Shown here: positions 42,677-52,937 of the stretch, piece after piece
Layout: the number at the start of each line of letters is the position of its first letter
Numbering within the stretch: the first letter of the stretch is position 1
Source: Gracilariopsis chorda
Taxonomy: Eukaryota; Rhodophyta; Florideophyceae; Gracilariales; Gracilariaceae
Direction: 5' to 3'
DNA: 64,000 nt
NCBI GenBank assembly: GCA_003194525.1
Contig: NBIV01000336.1
Coordinates: 1 to 64,000 of the forward strand
Made by a program: the position numbers and the translations under genes
The notes under the pieces: model-generated
Databases searched by the model: none
The model's input: the letters and a program-made list of their open reading frames with translations, nothing else
What the model was told of the DNA's origin: nothing

Positions 42677-42976
42677 TTTGGCATTCAAAAGGCAAAGAAT
42701 TAAAATGAACGAATAACGACCCTTTAAACCCAATTTTGAATGAATCAAATTTCTCAAAATAATTCCATACATAGCACAGAGCTAGTTTGCTTGAGACAAA
42801 AGACTAGCAGTATACTAGACATTTCTCAGTTTCTTTGGAGGTAAAACTAGCGCCAGACTCCACTAATACCTACCCTCTCAGGTGCACGTGGAATCCAAAT
42901 CTTACTGGTCCTGACCGAGTGCCCCTTCAAATAGCAAAATAGAATAGATACATAGCGTTTACATAACCAAATAGCT

Positions 42977-44422
42977 TTGGCTTTCTATCACCCGTTGCCC
43001 GACCTGCTCTCTGCATCGCATGCTCTACCCCACGCCGTACGAAAAGACGCTCTGCATCACGTGCACCACCTCATCTACGTGCGCCGTAATATTACGCTCC
43101 CCGATATCCCACTCCGCCACCACCCTCCCTTCTCTGTTTCCAAGCATCCCGTTCTCAGTTCTCCTTCCCCCGCCATGATACCCTGTTGCCATCCCCGTTG
43201 CACCTTCTATGACCGCACCGCGTTCTCTCTCCAGAGTCACCAATGCAGGTGCCCTCATCGACTCACCCCCGACAAACGCCCTTCCACCTCTGCCAACGCT
43301 CCCGTCCAGTTCCCTCCAAGGACCAAGCGACGAAAATCCGTTTCAAACCTCCCCACCATTCCTCCTCCCACTCCCTCACACCGCCCCTTCGACAACGTCC
43401 CCCTCGCTGAAGATGAACCCTATCACATCCAACAGGCCTCCCTTTCCCTCCAAACACAAGACGCACACCACATGGCAAGTCACGCCCTCTGTTCAGTCTC
43501 CTCCTCAAACCCACCTCCCCATACGTCGTCCCAATCCCCCTCCCCTCTCCTCAACAACCCCCCTCTCGAGCAACTCGTCCTCTGCATCTCCTTCATCGCT
43601 TCCTCCTTCAGCACACGCAAAGCCGACGAACTCATCTCCCTTCTCAACCACCCAGACTTCTCCAAGTCATCCTTCCAGAAATCCATCTCCTCCGCAAAGC
43701 AGTGCCTCGCACTCCAAGAACACCTCGTCAAGGGACGTATCAACTCCACCAGTTTTCTCCCTCTCACAATCTCTGACGAGCACAACTCCTTCTCCGCAAC
43801 TCTCTTCCAAAAAAGCGCCATAGACGTCCTGAAGCAACAACTCGCTCTCGCACACTTCAACAACATCTTCTTCCAACCCGTGTCCCAATCTTCACCTTAC
43901 TCTTCTTCAACCCCCGCCTTCGCCCATTCTATGGCCGCAGCCTTCGGAAACAAAGTCGTTCCTGTCTTTAAACAGGCCATCACGCAGTGCCACATCAATG
44001 ATATCGTCTGGCACACCCCCGAAACAACTGATATGGAATCATTCGTCGGTGTCGTCCAGTTATACCCCGATACGTCTGTAACCTCACTCAAAGGCTCCTC
44101 CACCACCTCCTACCCCCTTCACATCACCCTTCTCAACCTCTCCGACGCATTCCACCGAAAGTGTGTCTCCCAAAACTCCACCCTGCTCGGATATCTCCCA
44201 ATTTTCTTCTCCCCCTCTTCCTCCCCCGGCGACGGATACTTCATCCAACATTCGTCCTCCATCATCCCACACAAAACAAGAATGGCCCTCATTCAGCGCG
44301 CCATCTCCGCAATCTTCCGTTTCGAAGGTACCCACAGCGCTACCTTCGCTTCTCTACTCCCATTCCTAGCTATAAAACGCAGGTTACCGTCATCGCAACG
44401 TTCATTCTCCAATTCTTCATGA
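42977..44422 (+). pseudogene. C2H2 and Plavaka/KDZ-like transposase fragment
   Basis: An open frame of about 481 codons. Near residue 69 is a Cys/His cluster (C-C-H-P-R-C ... H-Q-C-R-C) like the N-terminal finger of Plavaka transposases. A long Pro/Ser-rich linker follows. From about residue 200 the sequence is globular, and about residues 355-410 read V-V-Q-L-Y-P-D-T-S-V-T-S, Y-P-L-H-I-T-L-L-N-L-S and L-L-G-Y-L-P-I-F. This matches the first catalytic strand of Plavaka/KDZ-type DDE enzymes (ly-D-g-t, yPl-x-l-x-l-N-l, l-x-g-x-i-P). The remaining two thirds of such a transposase are missing, so this is truncated or spliced. The superfamily call is by motif only. Confidence 0.5.
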
Positions 44423-44432
44423 TGTAGTCCTC

Positions 44433-45581
44433 TCACCCTCTCCCACGCCACCCCAAGTCTTCTCTCCACCGCAAGCCGAAGATACTCCCCGTACAACTAG
44501 AAAATAACAACTGCTTTCTTCCTCCACGCCCCATATCTGTGTCCATTGCTGTCAAAACAAATCCGATCCACGCATCCAAACGAGCCAAATGCATCACTGT
44601 CCCATCAATGTACTCCATCTTTCCCTCCCTTTCCGTCCCCACCTCATATCCCATGAATTCTTCCAACACTTCCACCGCAGCCCCGTTCTTGAAGTACATG
44701 TCCTCTTCACTAAACTCCCTCAGCCGACCAGCAACCTGAAATCCAGAATACGTAAGATTTTCGATTGTTTTCATCCTCCAAGAACATAAACTACCGCTCT
44801 TCGCATCCCCATCCCCCTTGAACTTCGTCTTTGCTCCCTCTAACTGCTTCTTCAACTCAATGTCTAGCCCCGTCCCCTCTCGTGGCCTCATACGTCTGGC
44901 GATCAAGTCATATCCAAGCAACGAAAGCATTTTGTCCGGTGCCGCACGCTTCCGAATCCCAATCACATCACTCAAATTCTGCTTCATACGTTGCCTCAAA
45001 CACCTGTCCGCAACAACCTCCCGCACGCATTGATCCTTCCTACCCGCAGCACTAATCGACTGCCATCTCTCCCCCTCAATCTCAACGTCAACCAAGTACT
45101 TCAATTGGTCATTACTTCCTCCTCGCGACGAAGGCGTGTACGACCTCATCTCAGACGCCATCTCAAACGGACATCGAGACACAATTTCCTTTCTTCCGAC
45201 GACAAACACACTCCACTCTCTTCCCTTCCCCAATACTTTGCATTGATTCCTCCAGTTTCTTTCCACACCCTCCGAAGTAAAACAAAACTCCGATACCTCC
45301 ACCTTCGCATAGTACAAGAACCTATCATATAATACCCTGGCAAACCCATAAAAACTCTCTTGCACATCAACTACATACTTCCTACGCCCTCTCAAGCCAT
45401 TTTCACCTTCAGATCCCTTTCTCTCCCCTCTTCCCACCTTCATCCATTCCCGTAAGCTATCTATCAATATATTCTTCTCGCTCATATCTTCTCTCATCTT
45501 CTTCAGTTCCTCTTGCGTCAGCTTCAGCGACATCTTTAGGCTGCAGTGGTCCCCTTTGATCTGTCCGAGTTTTGCCCTCAA
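44433..45581 (-). CDS. Uncharacterised ORF in transposon M, about 382 codons
   Basis: An open frame without an ATG at its head, so it is probably a downstream exon; a GTAAGT donor lies on the same strand just upstream (about 45602). The start is a coiled coil (L-T-Q-E-E-L-K-K-M-R-E-D-M). It then has alternating strands and helices with Y-V-V-D-V-Q-E-S-F-Y-G-F-A, F-V-V-G-R-K-E-I-V and L-V-D-V-E-I-E-G-E-R-W. It ends with aromatic residues. No domain is recognised. Long frames also exist on the opposite strand here; I prefer this one for its ordinary amino-acid composition. Confidence 0.45.
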   Translation of the reverse strand: MRAKLGQIKGDHCSLKMSLKLTQEELKKMREDMSEKNILIDSLREWMKVGRGERKGSEGENGLRGRRKYVVDVQESFYGFARVLYDRFLYYAKVEVSEFCFTSEGVERNWRNQCKVLGKGREWSVFVVGRKEIVSRCPFEMASEMRSYTPSSRGGSNDQLKYLVDVEIEGERWQSISAAGRKDQCVREVVADRCLRQRMKQNLSDVIGIRKRAAPDKMLSLLGYDLIARRMRPREGTGLDIELKKQLEGAKTKFKGDGDAKSGSLCSWRMKTIENLTYSGFQVAGRLREFSEEDMYFKNGAAVEVLEEFMGYEVGTEREGKMEYIDGTVMHLARLDAWIGFVLTAMDTDMGRGGRKQLLFSSCTGSIFGLRWREDLGWRGRG

Positions 45582-45707
45582 TATATTGACCCTCTCAACT
45601 TACGAAGATCAAGAAATCACACCGATGTCGTCATTTCCTGCATCTCCCAAAAAATTGACAGGCAGGCTTCGCTCGTCAGCAGGTTGACTTGGCAACCGAT
45701 GAACAAT

Positions 45708-46577
45708 TCATTTTCTCTCTCGCATGCCTTCCAGAGTCTGCGGCGTTCTGCTTCCTCTATCACTTTCCAAGTTTTCAGCCATTTGCACCTTTCGCGTCCG
45801 CACGAGTGTGCTTGTACGGTCTCCGCTTTTCGATGCTTCCTGTATTCCATCCGTCGCTCTGACCACTTCTTCCACTTCTCGCGTTTCCTTTAAATTAGAG
45901 CGACGTCCCATTAGTTCGTTTATCATATCTCTCGTCCATCTCTCCTTCACAATGTGATCCTCTTCGTCCCCATCACTGTGTTCCAAAGAGACATTTACCT
46001 CTCCTACATCTCGGTTTCCACTTGGGGCCCCACCTGTCTTCAGCGCACCTGCCTCTTCTATTTGTTTCCTTCCGGGCATATCTCCATTCTTATTTCGGTC
46101 TTCAACCGGCGCATTTCCTTTCAACCCTCCGTGATCTGTTACCTCTTCCGTTCTCCGAACAACCAACCCTTTTTTACCCTCCACTCTACCACCCGACCTA
46201 GGCATAGATCGCTGTCCCCGAACCGAATCTCTCCCGCCTGCTATATGCGCATGGGCATCAGCCTTCAAATTCTCACTGGTCGTGCGCTCACTCGTCGTGC
46301 GCTCACTCTTCGTGCGCTCGGATCCGACGTTCTTTGCCCCACCTCTTCCCCCTCTCTTCGAAGCACCTTCTCCTGACCTCCTCCCCGATAATCCGCTCCT
46401 GGGAACACATGATTTCGCTTTCGTTCCACTCGCGGTTCGCTTCTCAATAGACTTTCGCCGCGTCTTAGCCGCACTCGCCGCACCACCCCTTCCTGGGCCT
46501 CGCTTCTTTCCCTTCGGCGCGATTCTTGGAGTCAAAAATCTTGCGCAAGTGGCTGGTGGCGCTCTGGGTTGGCGCAT
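45708..46577 (-). CDS. Basic, Arg/Gly/Ser-rich ORF in transposon M, about 289 aa
   Basis: The first ATG in frame is at 46577. Residues 1-90 are strongly basic (KGKKRGPGRGG, KTRRKS), like a DNA-binding or nuclear tail. Tandem SERTT/SERTK units follow near residue 90. The second half is acidic to neutral, with D-G-D-E-E-D-H-I-V. It probably precedes the 44433-45581 frame in one spliced gene, because both are on the same strand with a gap of about 130 bp. Function unknown. Confidence 0.45.
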   Translation of the reverse strand: MRQPRAPPATCARFLTPRIAPKGKKRGPGRGGAASAAKTRRKSIEKRTASGTKAKSCVPRSGLSGRRSGEGASKRGGRGGAKNVGSERTKSERTTSERTTSENLKADAHAHIAGGRDSVRGQRSMPRSGGRVEGKKGLVVRRTEEVTDHGGLKGNAPVEDRNKNGDMPGRKQIEEAGALKTGGAPSGNRDVGEVNVSLEHSDGDEEDHIVKERWTRDMINELMGRRSNLKETREVEEVVRATDGIQEASKSGDRTSTLVRTRKVQMAENLESDRGSRTPQTLEGMRERK

Positions 46578-46820
46578 GCCGTGTGTTTTCCGGGAAAATC
46601 TCGCCACCCGATGCGCACAAAAAACTTTGCTTTTTGTGAAATCTTGAAAATACAATCCTCGGTGGTACCGAAAATGGACGTTTCTGTGTCACATCTATAT
46701 CGCTTTGTATCTTCTATCCCTACTGAAAAGTAATATTGTCCTAAGTTAGGACTAGACATCCGTTCACATAATAAATGACATCCTTTAGCCAAGCTGTGGA
46801 GAAAGGTTTATAACAACAAA

Positions 46821-49800
46821 CTAATCAATGACTATCGTTCCATCCTCCACATTCAAATCGGTGTGCCAGTCATAAACATCACCGTATCTGGCGAAGAGTT
46901 CCTCTCCTTGCTCTATGTCGGCTGTCGCCTCCATCTTAATAAGTTTGTAGTCCATTATTCTCCCTGGTGTTCGTCCCACTCCCGGTGTCCGTTTCATTCG
47001 CACATTAGCCTCCCTTTTTTTCACGAGGCCATCCACCATGGCATCTAACTTTTTATCCCCTTCCACGTACTTTGGATCGTTGATATACCCCGCAATACAA
47101 AAGGGGCAGGAACCACCCATAAAATGGGGTTTACTTGTTTTCCATGCCAATTCGTCAGCTTTTTTCGATGCGGAAGTGATTGGAACTGTTGACCGTAGAC
47201 TTCTATCTCCACCGCATACTTCTGGAAGCGATCCTTCGTTACACCCATGAATCCTTCCCCGTAGGTCTTGCGCACTTCTTTCCGATTCGAAAGGTCATGA
47301 TAAACCAACGTCCCGTAGAAATAGCACACTACCTCGCCTGCAGCAATTCGAAGAGTTGCAAACACTCCAACACCAGTCTTTTCGTGACGAGTAGTAGACT
47401 TGCCCACTCGCAACCCATATTGCACAGGCTCCATTGCCAATAGAGACTTCATGTTCTCCAGATTCATTCTTCCCTGCAGCTCTCTCGGCCATCCATCCAT
47501 AGCTTTCTTCCTTCCCAACTTCCCTAGAATTTCACTTTGCCACAAAGTGGAGAGAAATTCGACAAGGTGTGGGGGAAGAATTTGGTACGGTGGAAATCCG
47601 TCGACAGCCCTCCACAACACGGTGTACCTGCTTTTTCCCATTGGGAATGCAGAGGAAACACAATAGGCCATCTTTCCAAGCTCCTGGCTCTTCTCAATAT
47701 CCGTGTGTCCTTCACGTATTATGGAAGCGAAGCGAACAATAGCGGCATGCCTGGCGTGTTCAAAGCAAGGTTTGTCCGGTTCACACCCCACAAACTTCCG
47801 ATGCTTGGGCAGTTCCATGCACGCCATCGCTGTGGAGAACGTTCCGGCAAACATGTCGACCACGAGGTCTCCTGGCTGACTGAACCTGCAAATCAGCTCT
47901 TTCAACAGTGCCCTACACTTCTGTTCCGGTCGCACCCTCTTCCTCGTATATTTCCCATCCGGGTTTTTCACAGACCACATGAGCATCTCACTATTTGACA
48001 TCGGTGGCACCTGATCCATGATGGCATGATGCGCTGCGTATCGTGAAGCAACATAATTGAAGTTCTCATAGTTGACCATCCGGTGCTGTTGTGCATAAGG
48101 AACTCCAGAACGAACAGCATGTACAGCGTATTCTGTCGTCTGGTGCAACCGGCAACTTCTTCTCCCAACGTTACCCGTCGTATTACCTAAAGAGCGTACG
48201 AAATGGAGGGGCTGTTCGTCGACGACAAAGGAGTAACGCTTCGTATCAGAGTCATCCATGTAGGTAACTTTCCGTAGCACATCCCGCCACAATGGTACCT
48301 GATCCCATGAGCAGAACTGTATAATATGTCCACCAGGACGTAGAAGCTTTGACGACCTCCTCGGTGACCTGCCCATGCCCTTCTCGGTCAGAATATCGTG
48401 TTCGCTGTTCTCCAAACAACGCTCAGAACGAGTCCCATATGGCGGATCGGAAAGCAGGAACTGTACCCTTCCTTCAATAGATACCTCGCTTTCGCCAGAC
48501 TTGTTGTCGTCAACTTCGATGGGATTTTCGAACTTGCAGTTGTGGAGACGGAAGTTGCGGGACATCTCCTTCTCAAAATACTTGTAAGCTATCACATCAT
48601 CCAAAATCGTAGGGTACGGTGGTGCACGAATCCCCGTGCCTTCGACATCATACGATAAGTTCTGCGACAAAGCTGTTGTCTGCAGTCCTTCAGTGGCCTT
48701 TGTTGCAGTACCACGTTCCGCAGTACCGCGTTCCGCATCCTCTACCATCTCTATCTCTTCCACTTCTTCCAACTCACCCTGATCACCACCTTCCACACGC
48801 TCAGCACGTTCGTTCCCAACACCAGCCGTACCAGTTTCTACCGGCTCCATAATGATGTCAACGTCTTCTGCGGGCTCTGGTTTCACAGCTTGATGTACTT
48901 TGACATTGCTTCCATGCAATGCAATGAGCTTCAGAGGCTTTATGGCCTCTTGAACCGTAGTGACAAGAGATTCACTAAAGTTCTCAAACCGCAGAGGGAA
49001 AATTCTCGTTCTCGTGATGATGAACCTTTTGAGGGCATCCCATTTGCTGGGAGCAGAGATTTCGAACAGTTTCTCTTGTACCACCACATTAGAAAGGTCA
49101 CCAAGGTATTCTTTGGCACAAAGGCGAAGCGCTGTATCCACTGGGTCCGGCAGATTCCATGCCCATTTGGTAACGTTTTCTTCTACGGTGGTGACGTTCT
49201 TCTCCTCCACAAACTGTTTGGAACAATCTTTGTGTTGGAAGCCCATGGAGCGTTGTGCGATATCGGTGAAGACTACACTGATATAGTCGAGTCGAATGTA
49301 AGGCAAGATCATAACCTCAACGTTGGGAAACCCGAGGAATTGGGCGAAACAATCCCAGGCCCTGGTCACCAGCTGCACACCATACCCGACTCTCTGACTC
49401 TGGGTCTTGTCCGACAAACTCAGTTTCGAGAACTTCTTAGCTGCCATGCCACTTTTCCTCTTCCTACCACTTCATTTATTATCCACGGCATTCTGTTGCA
49501 CCATAGACAACCCAATGACCATTTCAAAGTCGGTGCAAGGATCCGTGTGGAAAGCGGAAGATTTCTTGGTTGCTACCAGAACACGGGACTTGCAAAAGAC
49601 AGATAGCAACACGTTACGGGGAATTCCTTTAAGCCCTTCCCTTTTACAATAAACCTTCCAAACGTCCCTTACACGCCTGTCTTCTTCACGGTCCTTTACG
49701 TCCACCACTCTTTCCATAAGATAGAGTTGACGTGGAGGGCCTCTGAGAGACATGTTACTGAGCTCGGAGTCCGAATACGAGATGTAATCCGGTCCGATGA

Positions 49801-49897
49801 GAGTGAGAAACATTTTCTTGGCAGAGTCATGAACGTTGCGACTTTGTACCGCGAACTCCACAAAGTCGGTGTGCTTCAAACTTCTCGGCTGATCCAC
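46821..49897 (-). pseudogene. DNA amino-methyltransferase-SET fusion protein (two lesions)
   Basis: The main ATG frame is 49447-47045 (800 codons). Residues 1 to about 300 are uncharacterised, with an acidic Glu-rich linker at about 210-260. Residue 334 starts D-P-P-Y-G, motif IV of N6-adenine/N4-cytosine methyltransferases, followed by L-R-P-G-G-H. About 530-560 reads V-D-M-F-A-G-T-F-S-T-A and F-V-G-C-E-P-D (motif I, AdoMet site). Motif IV before motif I is the beta-class order. From about 680 a SET domain begins (G-V-G-V-F-A, A-A-G-E-V-V-C-Y-F-Y-G). After a 1-bp shift near 47095, in a run of T, it continues in 47150-46821 with Y-I-N-D-P and E-Q-G-E-E-L-F-A-R-Y-G. Upstream, 141 further codons (49897-49475) are in the same frame behind one TGA (49472-49474). 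It would modify DNA and a protein, probably a histone, in the nucleus. Confidence 0.8.
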
Positions 49898-49993
49898 ATT
49901 TTATCTCGTCCCTGCGTAGTCATCACGAACTGCAAGATAAGCATCAATAAGCTCTTCTCCGGTTCCGTGCATCTTGAATGAACCCGTTTCCTT

Positions 49994-50087
49994 CGGATTA
50001 TGTTTCTCTTCGTTTTGGGTTCAGATCCTTGGTCCGAGGTGTCATGGTGCTCCATCGCGATTACGATGGAGCGCCAGGCATGAATTT
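49994..50087 (+). repeat. 94-bp direct repeat, first copy
   Basis: Starts CGGATTATGTTTCTC and ends GGCATGAATTT. Recurs in the same orientation at 50471-50564 with a handful of differences. It includes a small palindrome, TCCATCG...CGATGGA. Confidence 0.85.
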
Positions 50088-50152
50088 TAATTAAAATTTC
50101 GCGTCCTGGCGCTCCATCGTGTTCGCGATGGAGCACCACGACACCTCGGACC
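50031..50152. repeat. Long hairpin near the right end of transposon M
   Basis: The two halves, each about 60 bp, are reverse complements with few mismatches: GGTCCGAGGTGTCATGGTGC on the left and its complement ending at 50152. The centre is AT-rich (TTTTAATTAAAATTT). Each arm contains the smaller palindrome of the 94-bp repeat, so this is a palindrome of palindromes. Confidence 0.88.
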
Positions 50153-50470
50153 ATGGACCTCGACCAAAAAATTATCAAATTATTTTTGCAATGCAAGTAA
50201 TCGGGAGGGGAATTGCAGGGATGCTACGTTGACGACAATGGATGTCATGAAAACGATATATAGTGCTTACGTCCATCTCTTTGGAACCTAGCAGGCGTGA
50301 TTTCGGGAGCTTCAAAAGAAAGGGGTAACACTGTTGGATACGACCGCTCCAGTGCTTTGTTTAACAAGAAAAAGTTGTTCTTGGGGTTCGGTAGACGTTT
50401 GTGATTGCCCAATCCGACGCACCGAATGCAGTTGCGAAGAATGCGCAAGACATTCTTGACTTGGTTGCCA

Positions 50471-50564
50471 CGGATTATGTTTCTCTTCGTTTTGGGTTGA
50501 GGTCCGTGTTCCGAGGTGTCATGGTGCTCCATCGCGATTACGATGGAGCGCCAGGCATGAATTT
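50471..50564 (+). repeat. 94-bp direct repeat, second copy
   Basis: Same sequence as 49994-50087, but here the inverted partner arm is missing, so it looks like half of the 50031-50152 hairpin. Confidence 0.85.
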
Positions 50565-50984
50565 AAGAAGATGTATGGAGGTGGAGGGGAAGATGGGATG
50601 GGAGGTGCTGTCGGGAGAGGGTCTCCGGTTACCCCTGGAGGTCCAGGTGTTGTGAGAAAGAGGTTGAAGGAGAAGGACGAAGAAGGATTGGAGGGTTGGA
50701 GTAGGTTGAAGAGGAGGCATGGAATGAAGGGAGAGGGAGAGGAAGAATGGTGATGTTTAGGAGTGTACTTGAGGCTGTTAGGACTACGGAGAGAATTTTG
50801 GAAGGGGAGAAGGATAATTGAATGGGTGGTATTTGAATCTGGTGCGCAGTGCGTCGGGTGTATGGGAAGGGAGACAGCTGCCCAGATGAGTTTTTCAGGA
50901 TAAGTTGGACGTCAAACTAGGGCAGTAGGAAGTTTGAAATTCAACAGATGGAAATAAATCTGTTAGTTTGGGTTGCGTTCTCGA

Positions 50985-51017
50985 AATGGCGCTGGCCGCT
51001 GCGTGGCCAGCGCCATT
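50985..51017. repeat. Perfect 13-bp-stem hairpin
   Basis: AATGGCGCTGGCC, seven-base loop GCTGCGT, then GGCCAGCGCCATT. It is preceded by TTCTCGA, also found in the terminal repeats of M, and lies about 220 bp inside the right end, so it may be a subterminal binding site. Confidence 0.85.
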
Positions 51018-51233
51018 CTGAGATCCGTATCTAGCTTTTAATGGAGAATGAACTTGCTCCAAACTTGAAACTAGTGATGCGCAGTGCAGGTGAGGCAAGG
51101 CTCTGTAAGATATTGAAGTGTGAATTCCAAAAAAATTTTTTTTACTTGGCAAGCGCCAGAAACTAGCAGAATCTATCATTTTCGTAGTATTTTTGAGCTT
51201 TTGCCTAAGAAACTTGCGATCTAACACCTCTAT

Positions 51234-51256
51234 CTAGCATTTCGAGAACACCGACG
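51234..51256 (-). repeat. Transposon M right terminal inverted repeat
   Basis: Ends GAGAACACCGACG, directly followed by the TA duplication. Confidence 0.88.
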
Positions 51257-52434
51257 TATGTCGTCGAACATCTTCCTGGGGAACAAAACGTGTGGGCGGA
51301 CATGTTGACGAGATGGGCTGTCAACCCTTCTCGGCATGTTCATTCCAGCAAACTTATGAAAGCAATGGCCCTCATGGTAGCTCCTCTGAATCCTGGCCTC
51401 GACCCGAAGTTGGACTGGCCCAAACTATACGACATTATTGCAACACAGCAACAAACCAGCGACAAACCTCCGAATCAGTTCAAGCCGACATCCCAAGGCA
51501 TCCGAAATCAACAGGATGTGCTGTGGATTCCAAATGAGGCACCAATACTGAAGCTCCGCAATATCATCGCCGCTCATACCGGTCATGGCGGTCATAGGAG
51601 TGCCAATTTGACCATGGCTACAGTTCGGGCATACCTCTACTGGAAGAGAATGGAGGATGATGTGAAATCTTTCGTCCACACTTGCATCCATTGTCTGTGC
51701 ACCGAGCCTTCTATTACTATTCCACGTTCACTGGGTTACAAGTTACACGCAGAACAGCCAAACGAGTTGATCCATTTTGACTTTTGCTACATGTGCCCAG
51801 GAGAAAAGGGCTTTCTGTACGTACTAGTCGTCAAATACGACCACAGCGGATATGTGTGGCTCGTGCCTGCCACGGAAACCACTGCTGATGTGGTAGCAGA
51901 CACACTCATCAAGTGGTTCGCATCCTTTGGTACTGTCAAGCAAAGGATCTCGGACCGTGGAACCCATTTCAAGAATGAATTCGTCAGTTCGTCAGGATGC
52001 TGAAGGAAGTAACGAAGTCGGCTCATCACTTCACGCTCGCATATTGCCCTTGGTCTAATGGTACGGTAGAAATCGTTAATCGAGAATTACTAAGGACTAT
52101 GCGCGCTCTCCTGTCAGAATACTAACTACCCATCGCTTGCTGGCCAACCATTCTACCCGTTGTTCAATCGGCACTGAATAACACTAAGTTGGTGCGCCTC
52201 GGCAACCAGTGCCCTCTCACCGTATTCACAGGACACAAACAGGACACTCCACTAGCCGCAGTAACGCAAAAAGAACGTGGAATGACGGTGGTAATGAAGA
52301 TAGGCGATGTACGACAGCGACAACTACAGAAAATTGAGAGCACGATGCAGTCGCTGGAGAAGATGCAAAAGAGCGTTGCCGAGCGAACCACTAAGAAGTG
52401 GCTATCGATACACACAACCGAAAGACCAATGTGA
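51257..52434 (+). pseudogene. pol: Element D integrase
   Basis: The frame resumes from 42653 at the TA. It first gives A-D-M-L-T-R-W (end of RNase H linker), then H-T-G-H-G-G-H with C-I-H-C (zinc finger), F-D-F-C-Y (first D of the core) and S-D-R-G-T-H-F (second D). Near 52000 the frame shifts and continues as W-S-N-G-T-V-E-I-V-N-R-E (catalytic E) with a further stop around 52125. The three acidic residues are all present, but the frame is broken at least twice. Confidence 0.85.
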
Positions 52435-52898
52435 GGGCGATCAGTTTCACTGAAGGCGATTTTGTACTACTAGGAGTCGTCCAGAGGTCTAATAGTCGAA
52501 AACCTGCGCTCACGTGGACTGGCCCCTATCATGCCATTGAATGCAAAACGGAATACGTCTTTTTGGTTGAATCATTGTTGGACCACAAGCAAATGGAAGT
52601 GCATGGGCGAAGACTGAAGCTTTTCAGAAACTCGGACTTCGAAGTGACCGAGGAACTGCGAGACTACTTGGCCTATCAGCAGGCTGAGATGCTACTTGTT
52701 GAGGATTTTCTGGACATAAGGCGAAGCAAGGGAACCAAAGAGTTGCTCGTCAAATGGAAAGGATTTTCCGAGAACGAAACCGACTGGGTGACTTTCGCTT
52801 CTTTGCAAGAGGATGTACCTGCACTTGTCGAAGAATATCTCAGCGAAGTTAAGTCTACCGGAACTCGCCGGCAAAAGCAAGTTGCTGCCTCTCTGTAA
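52435..52898 (+). pseudogene. pol: Element D C-terminal integrase region with chromodomain
   Basis: In a third frame: G-D-F-V-L-L-G and W-T-G-P-Y (GPY/F module), then V-E-D-F-L-D-I-R, L-L-V-K-W-K-G-F and E-T-D-W-V-T-F (chromodomain aromatic cage and W-K-G-F), followed by E-D-V-P-A-L-V. It ends in TAA 37 bp before the 3' LTR. Unlike element C, the chromodomain directly follows the GPY/F module. Confidence 0.85.
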
Positions 52899-52937
52899 CT
52901 CCCCGCCGTTTTCACTTAGAGAGTTACGGGGCGCTGT

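Larger units (their letters stand above)
42654..51256 (-). mobile_element. TIR transposon M carrying a DNA methyltransferase-SET fusion gene
   Basis: 8.6 kb flanked by TA (42652-42653 and 51257-51258). The imperfect 23-bp ends, CGTCGGTGGTCTCG... at 42654-42676 and its reverse complement at 51234-51256, differ at three positions. Removing the element plus one TA restores the element D reading frame across the RNase H-integrase junction (FRY then VVEHLP), which proves the ends. Contents: a C2H2/Plavaka-like ORF (plus), two uncharacterised ORFs (minus), the methyltransferase-SET gene (minus) and hairpin repeats near the right end. The superfamily is uncertain. Confidence 0.88.

Noticed and set aside
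43025-43514. Gly/Glu-rich minus-strand ORFs opposite the C2H2/Plavaka-like frame
   Set aside because: Their composition is the mirror image of the Pro/Ser-rich plus frame; they have no motif, whereas the plus frame does.
47045-49447. Bacterial restriction-modification methyltransferase (contamination or transfer)
   Set aside because: It is fused to a SET domain, has no neighbouring endonuclease, and lies in a eukaryotic transposon inside a retrotransposon.
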